Source: JAJPKK01 sp963807015 (GTDB taxonomy: Bacteria; Pseudomonadota; Alphaproteobacteria; Rhizobiales; Xanthobacteraceae). Taken from it: 64,000 bases of DNA. Below, in pieces: positions 60,933 through 64,000 of this stretch. The position numbers and the translations under genes were made by a program. The notes beneath the pieces are model-generated. The model searched no databases. It was not told the origin of the DNA and saw only the letters and a program-made list of their open reading frames with translations. The stretch covers positions 186,001-250,000 of the forward strand of contig CAWEAS010000001.1 in the NCBI GenBank assembly GCA_963807015.1. Direction: 5' to 3'. Positions within the stretch are counted from its first letter, which is position 1; every line of letters starts with the position of its first letter.

Positions 60933-63191
60933 TTATTGCTCCGCATCGATGTCGGGTGCGGGGGGTGTTGCATCGGCGGGCTCCGATGCTGGCGCAGGGG
61001 TCGTACGGACGGCACGCGTCACGGGCGCTGGGGCCCATGGTCGATCCTCGCCTTCGGGGCGCGCCGAGACGCGCTCGAAGCCGCCGTTGCGCCAGGTGAG
61101 CGCGGTCGCACCGCGTGGCCGCAGGATGTTGCGATCAATGACCAGGGCGGCGCATCCGGACGGCGTCGGACGCGTCGTCACCACCACTGCGGCACGGGCG
61201 CAATCGTCGGCAAGCGCCCCAGGCGTCCGCGCCACGGCAACGGTGGCGCCATCGGCCAGACGTGCCACGCACCCATCCGTATCACAGGCGAAGCCGGCCT
61301 TCACGCTCGCGTCCGTTGGGGTGCGGTCGTCCCCATCGGCGGCAAGCCACTCCCGGACGTAAATCGTATCGCTGCCGAACTTTGCGGCTGCGAGCCGGCT
61401 GTCGGCGCCGCGCACGGCGACGACGTCCCCTCCCCCCGAAATCAGAATGTCGGGCCGTGTTGCCATCAGCGCGGCGGCGATCGCGAGGCCGGCAAACGCC
61501 GCACCGGCGAACCGCAGCGGGCTTCGCAACAGGCACAGCACGAGCAGCCCCGCGGTCGCGAGCAGCATCGCGCCGACCCCGAAGGCCGAAATCCGCCCGA
61601 CCGCGCCCGGCAAATGCGCGACCCACAGGGCGACCATGATCATCCAGTCAATGCCGAGGCCCATCAGACGCCACAGCGGCGCATCGAAGCCGAACGGCAT
61701 GGCGAGGAGTGCCAGCAGCCCCGCCGGCATCGAGACCGCCGAAATCACCGGCATGGCAAAGAGGTTCGCGATCAGCCCATAGGGCGCCATGCGGTGGAAG
61801 TGGTAGGCGGCGTACGGCATGGTTGCGAGACCGGCAACGAGCGACGCCGTAATGAGGAGGATCACCTCCCGCACGCCCCACAACGCAAGCCGCGCTCCGA
61901 GGGACGTATCGCCACCGGCCGCAGCCCACGGGATACCGCGCTCATATGCGGCGATCAGCGCCAGCGTCGCGGCGAACGACATCTGGAAGCTCGGATGCAC
62001 GACGGCTTCCGGCACCAGCAGCATCACCGCGAAGGCTGCGACGGCGATGGTGCGCATGGTCAGCGTCGCGCGATCGACCATCACACCGACGAGCACCACG
62101 GCCGCCATGATGTAGGAGCGCTGAGTCGCGACCTCGGCGCCCGACAGCACGAGATAGAAGGTCGCCGCCGCGAGTGCAGCGGCGGCGGCCCATTTCTTGA
62201 TCGGATAGTGGAGCGCCAGCACGGGAACAAGGGCGAGCAGCGCGCGCACGAAGAAGAACACGACGCCGGCCACGAGCGCCATGTGGTATCCCGAGATCGA
62301 CAGGACGTGCCCGACGCCCGAGATGAACATGGCGTCGAACACCGGCGCCGTAAGCGCGTCGCGCTTGCCGGTGATCAGCGCCGAGGCGATGGCACCGGTA
62401 TCGCCCTTTAGGGACGCGCGGATGCGGCCATCAATCATATCGCGCAAGCCCTCGACCGCGGTCGCGAAGCGCAGGGCGAGCGAGGGAGGCGCGGGAGGCG
62501 CCTCGACGGTGATCCTGCCGGTGGCGAGGCCGGTCGCGCCGATGCCCTGGAAATAGAGGTCGCGGGCGAGATCGTAGCCGCCGGGACGAAACGGCGACGA
62601 CGGCGGATTGATCCTCGCCTTGAGCGCGACGAAAGTGCCGACGGCAGGCGCCGTCCCCTTGCGAACAGAGATGCGGATGCGCTCGGGCTGCGCGCCCACG
62701 CGGCCCCCTTCCATGCTGGCCACATGCAGGACGATCCGGTCGCTGCGCTCGAGTTCTTCGCGACGCTCGACGAACCCTTTCAGGCTCACTCCGTAGGCGG
62801 GCGCCCGCAGCACCACATGATCGACCAGCCGACTCTTCACGGTCGCGGTTGCAAAGCCGGAGGCGATGGCCGCGGCGCCGAGCGCCAGCGGAAACGCCAC
62901 CGGCCGCGCTCGTGCGAGCCAGGAGATCACGACGGCCATCGCGGCCGTTGCCGCCGCGACCCACCACACCGGTTCGCGTTCGGCGGTGAAGTAGAGAACG
63001 ATGCCGAACCCAAAGCTGACGGGGAGCCACGGCATGAGCCGTCCCGGCGCCACGTCGACCGCGGCCCACCGACTGATCTGAGCAGCGATCGGCCCGGCGA
63101 ACCGCGGCAGCGGAACGTGCCACGGCACCGCGACGCCGGCAGTTCCCGGCCACGTCCCGGCGCGACCTTGCGCTTTATGTTGATCCGCCAT
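60933..63191 (-). CDS. comEC: ComEC/Rec2 family DNA-uptake channel protein
   Basis: 752 residues. A membrane-anchored DUF4131-like N-terminal region (res about 50-260) precedes the competence domain: FDAMFISGVGHVLSISGYHM, ALVAGVVFFFVRALLALVPV, LVLSGAEVATQRSYIMAAVV and HRMAPYGLIANLFAMPVISA. The C-terminal part (about 560-752) lacks the beta-lactamase-like nuclease found in many ComEC proteins and instead has a shorter soluble domain rich in Ala/Asp (ILISGGGDVVAVRGADSRLA) ending in a Pro/Ala tail. The protein would carry single-stranded DNA across the inner membrane. The lexA/comEC arrangement is conserved in alphaproteobacteria. Confidence 0.9.
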   Translation of the reverse strand: MADQHKAQGRAGTWPGTAGVAVPWHVPLPRFAGPIAAQISRWAAVDVAPGRLMPWLPVSFGFGIVLYFTAEREPVWWVAAATAAMAVVISWLARARPVAFPLALGAAAIASGFATATVKSRLVDHVVLRAPAYGVSLKGFVERREELERSDRIVLHVASMEGGRVGAQPERIRISVRKGTAPAVGTFVALKARINPPSSPFRPGGYDLARDLYFQGIGATGLATGRITVEAPPAPPSLALRFATAVEGLRDMIDGRIRASLKGDTGAIASALITGKRDALTAPVFDAMFISGVGHVLSISGYHMALVAGVVFFFVRALLALVPVLALHYPIKKWAAAAALAAATFYLVLSGAEVATQRSYIMAAVVLVGVMVDRATLTMRTIAVAAFAVMLLVPEAVVHPSFQMSFAATLALIAAYERGIPWAAAGGDTSLGARLALWGVREVILLITASLVAGLATMPYAAYHFHRMAPYGLIANLFAMPVISAVSMPAGLLALLAMPFGFDAPLWRLMGLGIDWMIMVALWVAHLPGAVGRISAFGVGAMLLATAGLLVLCLLRSPLRFAGAAFAGLAIAAALMATRPDILISGGGDVVAVRGADSRLAAAKFGSDTIYVREWLAADGDDRTPTDASVKAGFACDTDGCVARLADGATVAVARTPGALADDCARAAVVVTTRPTPSGCAALVIDRNILRPRGATALTWRNGGFERVSARPEGEDRPWAPAPVTRAVRTTPAPASEPADATPPAPDIDAEQ

Positions 63192-63246
63192 CGGCGTCCC
63201 CGCCCAGCGCGCCGATCTTATCGGACCTGGGCGGCGGCGTCAGCCC

Positions 63247-63334
63247 GTAGGGCGCAATAGCGTAGCGTATTGCGCCGCTGTGCCACTCGCACTGCCGTCG
63301 GCGGATTACGCTGCGCTAATCTAATCCGCCCTAC
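63247..63334. repeat. Composite intergenic repeat with two hairpins (GTAGGGCGCAATAGCG type)
   Basis: The left unit is a perfect 9-bp inverted repeat GGCGCAATA / TATTGCGCC and the right unit GGCGGATTA / TAATCCGCC; the outer ends GTAGGGCG and CGCCCTAC are also complementary. This two-hairpin layout is a familiar dispersed element in Bradyrhizobium-type intergenic DNA. It lies between comEC and glnS. Confidence 0.8.
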
Positions 63335-63362
63335 GTGCTTCAGGGACGACAGGTGAAACGAC

Positions 63363-64000
63363 TCAGCCTGCGCTCTGCACCTTGCCCCAGGTGTCGCGTA
63401 GCCCGACGGTACGGTTGAATACGAGCCGGTCGGGCGCTGAATCCTTGTCGCGATAGAAATAGCCCTGCCGCTCGAACTGGACCGGCGCGTCGGCGTTGTC
63501 GGCAGCAAGCGCCGGCTCGAGCTTGGCGTCGTGCAAGACTTCGACCGAGTCGGGATTGAGCGCGGCGGCGAGATTTGCTGGATCGGGGTCGGCGACGACG
63601 AACAGCTGATTGTAAAGCCTCACTTCGGCGGAGACCGCATCGGCAGCCGCGACCCAGTGGAGGGTCGCCTGCACCTTGCGGCCGTCCGGCGCGTTGCCGC
63701 CACGCGTCGCGGGATCATAGGTGCAGCGCAGCTCGACGACATCGCCGGCGGCGTTTTTGATCACCTCGCGGCAGGTGATGAAGTAGGCATAACGCAGCCG
63801 AACCTCGCGCCCCGGCGCGAGGCGGAAGAATTTCTTCGGCGGATTTTCCATGAAATCGTCGGCTTCGACGTAGAGCTCGCGGCCGAACCGCACCAGCCTG
63901 CGACCGGCAGCCGGATCGTCGGGGTGGTTGACCGCCTCCAGTTCTTCGGTCTGGCCTTCGGGATAATTCTCGATCACGACCTTGAGCGGGCGCAGCACCG
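63363..64000 (-). CDS. glnS: Glutaminyl-tRNA synthetase, C-terminal part
   Basis: The right window edge cuts the gene; about 212 C-terminal residues are seen. They match the anticodon-binding domain of GlnRS: LRPLKVVIENYPEGQTEELE, VEADDFMENPPKKFFRLAPG, VRLRYAYFITCREVIKNAAG, ELRCTYDPATRGGNAPDGRK and VQATLHWVAAADAVSAEVRL, then FERQGYFYRDKDSAPDRLVF near the end. The enzyme charges tRNA-Gln directly; some alphaproteobacteria lack it and use the GatCAB amidotransferase instead. The catalytic HIGH/KMSKS parts are outside the window. Confidence 0.95.
   Translation of the reverse strand, partial: VLRPLKVVIENYPEGQTEELEAVNHPDDPAAGRRLVRFGRELYVEADDFMENPPKKFFRLAPGREVRLRYAYFITCREVIKNAAGDVVELRCTYDPATRGGNAPDGRKVQATLHWVAAADAVSAEVRLYNQLFVVADPDPANLAAALNPDSVEVLHDAKLEPALAADNADAPVQFERQGYFYRDKDSAPDRLVFNRTVGLRDTWGKVQSAG

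Noticed and set aside
60936..62411. 491-codon frame antisense to comEC
   Set aside because: Composition (Arg, Gly, His, Gln) is that of a GC-rich shadow; comEC has clear membrane segments and motifs.
1..64000. CRISPR arrays, insertion sequences, prophage or conjugation genes
   Set aside because: No regular spacer-repeat pattern, transposase, integrase or phage structural motif was recognised on either strand.

Overview
The window is high-GC, densely coded DNA from an alphaproteobacterium, most likely order Hyphomicrobiales (Bradyrhizobium, Rhodoplanes or Pseudolabrys relatives). Support: an EipB (DUF1849) envelope protein, an IalB-like protein, Omp25-type small beta-barrels, a Bug/TctC binding protein, the gene order ppiD, trpE, trpGDC-moaC-moeA-lexA, comEC, and an alphaproteobacterial SOS operator (GAAC-N7-GAAC) upstream of lexA. 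The family-level placement is inference.

Left part (1-24.4 kb) is mostly envelope and periplasmic genes. It has a SEC-C tail, two paralogous exported proteins of a 'PDWxGQW' family (the second next to a cytochrome c), a Bug binding protein, an AmpH-like hydrolase and eipB. A RidA-GDPD-FemAB-like run follows, then a polyisoprenyl-phosphate sugar transferase with a polymerase/ligase-type membrane protein. Three small outer-membrane barrels, tRNA-Pro(GGG), an AraC regulator, two exported FGE/SUMF1-fold proteins, an alpha/beta hydrolase, an L,D-transpeptidase, an amino-acid binding protein, a PD-(D/E)XK-like protein and a GlcG/HbpS protein complete it.

Middle part: 24.45-32.0 kb is a tight operon for aerobic, CoA-dependent degradation of 2-aminobenzoate (or a close relative such as salicylate). 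It encodes a two-domain flavoprotein monooxygenase/reductase, SDR, MarR, enoyl-CoA hydratase, acyl-CoA dehydrogenase, aryl-CoA ligase and RidA, behind a terminator and a near-perfect 20-bp palindrome. Next come an exported EF-hand/calpain-like protease, an RND efflux pair, a SLOG-like/SLATT-like membrane fusion protein followed by a frameshifted envelope gene, and an operon of hydantoinase-B plus two creatinase-fold proteins without obvious metal ligands. IalB, a YejA-like peptide-binding protein and a degenerate adenylate-forming enzyme follow.

Right part (50-64 kb) is housekeeping: ppiD, a cold-shock protein, trpE, an inverted alpha-carbonic anhydrase, trpG-trpD-trpC-moaC-moeA-lexA, a convergent comEC, and the 3' part of glnS at the right edge.

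Three genes (SEC-C, the first RidA, the envelope gene after the SLATT protein) each carry an apparent single-base insertion, so assembly error must be considered. The least-explained item is the SLOG/SLATT fusion with its neighbour.
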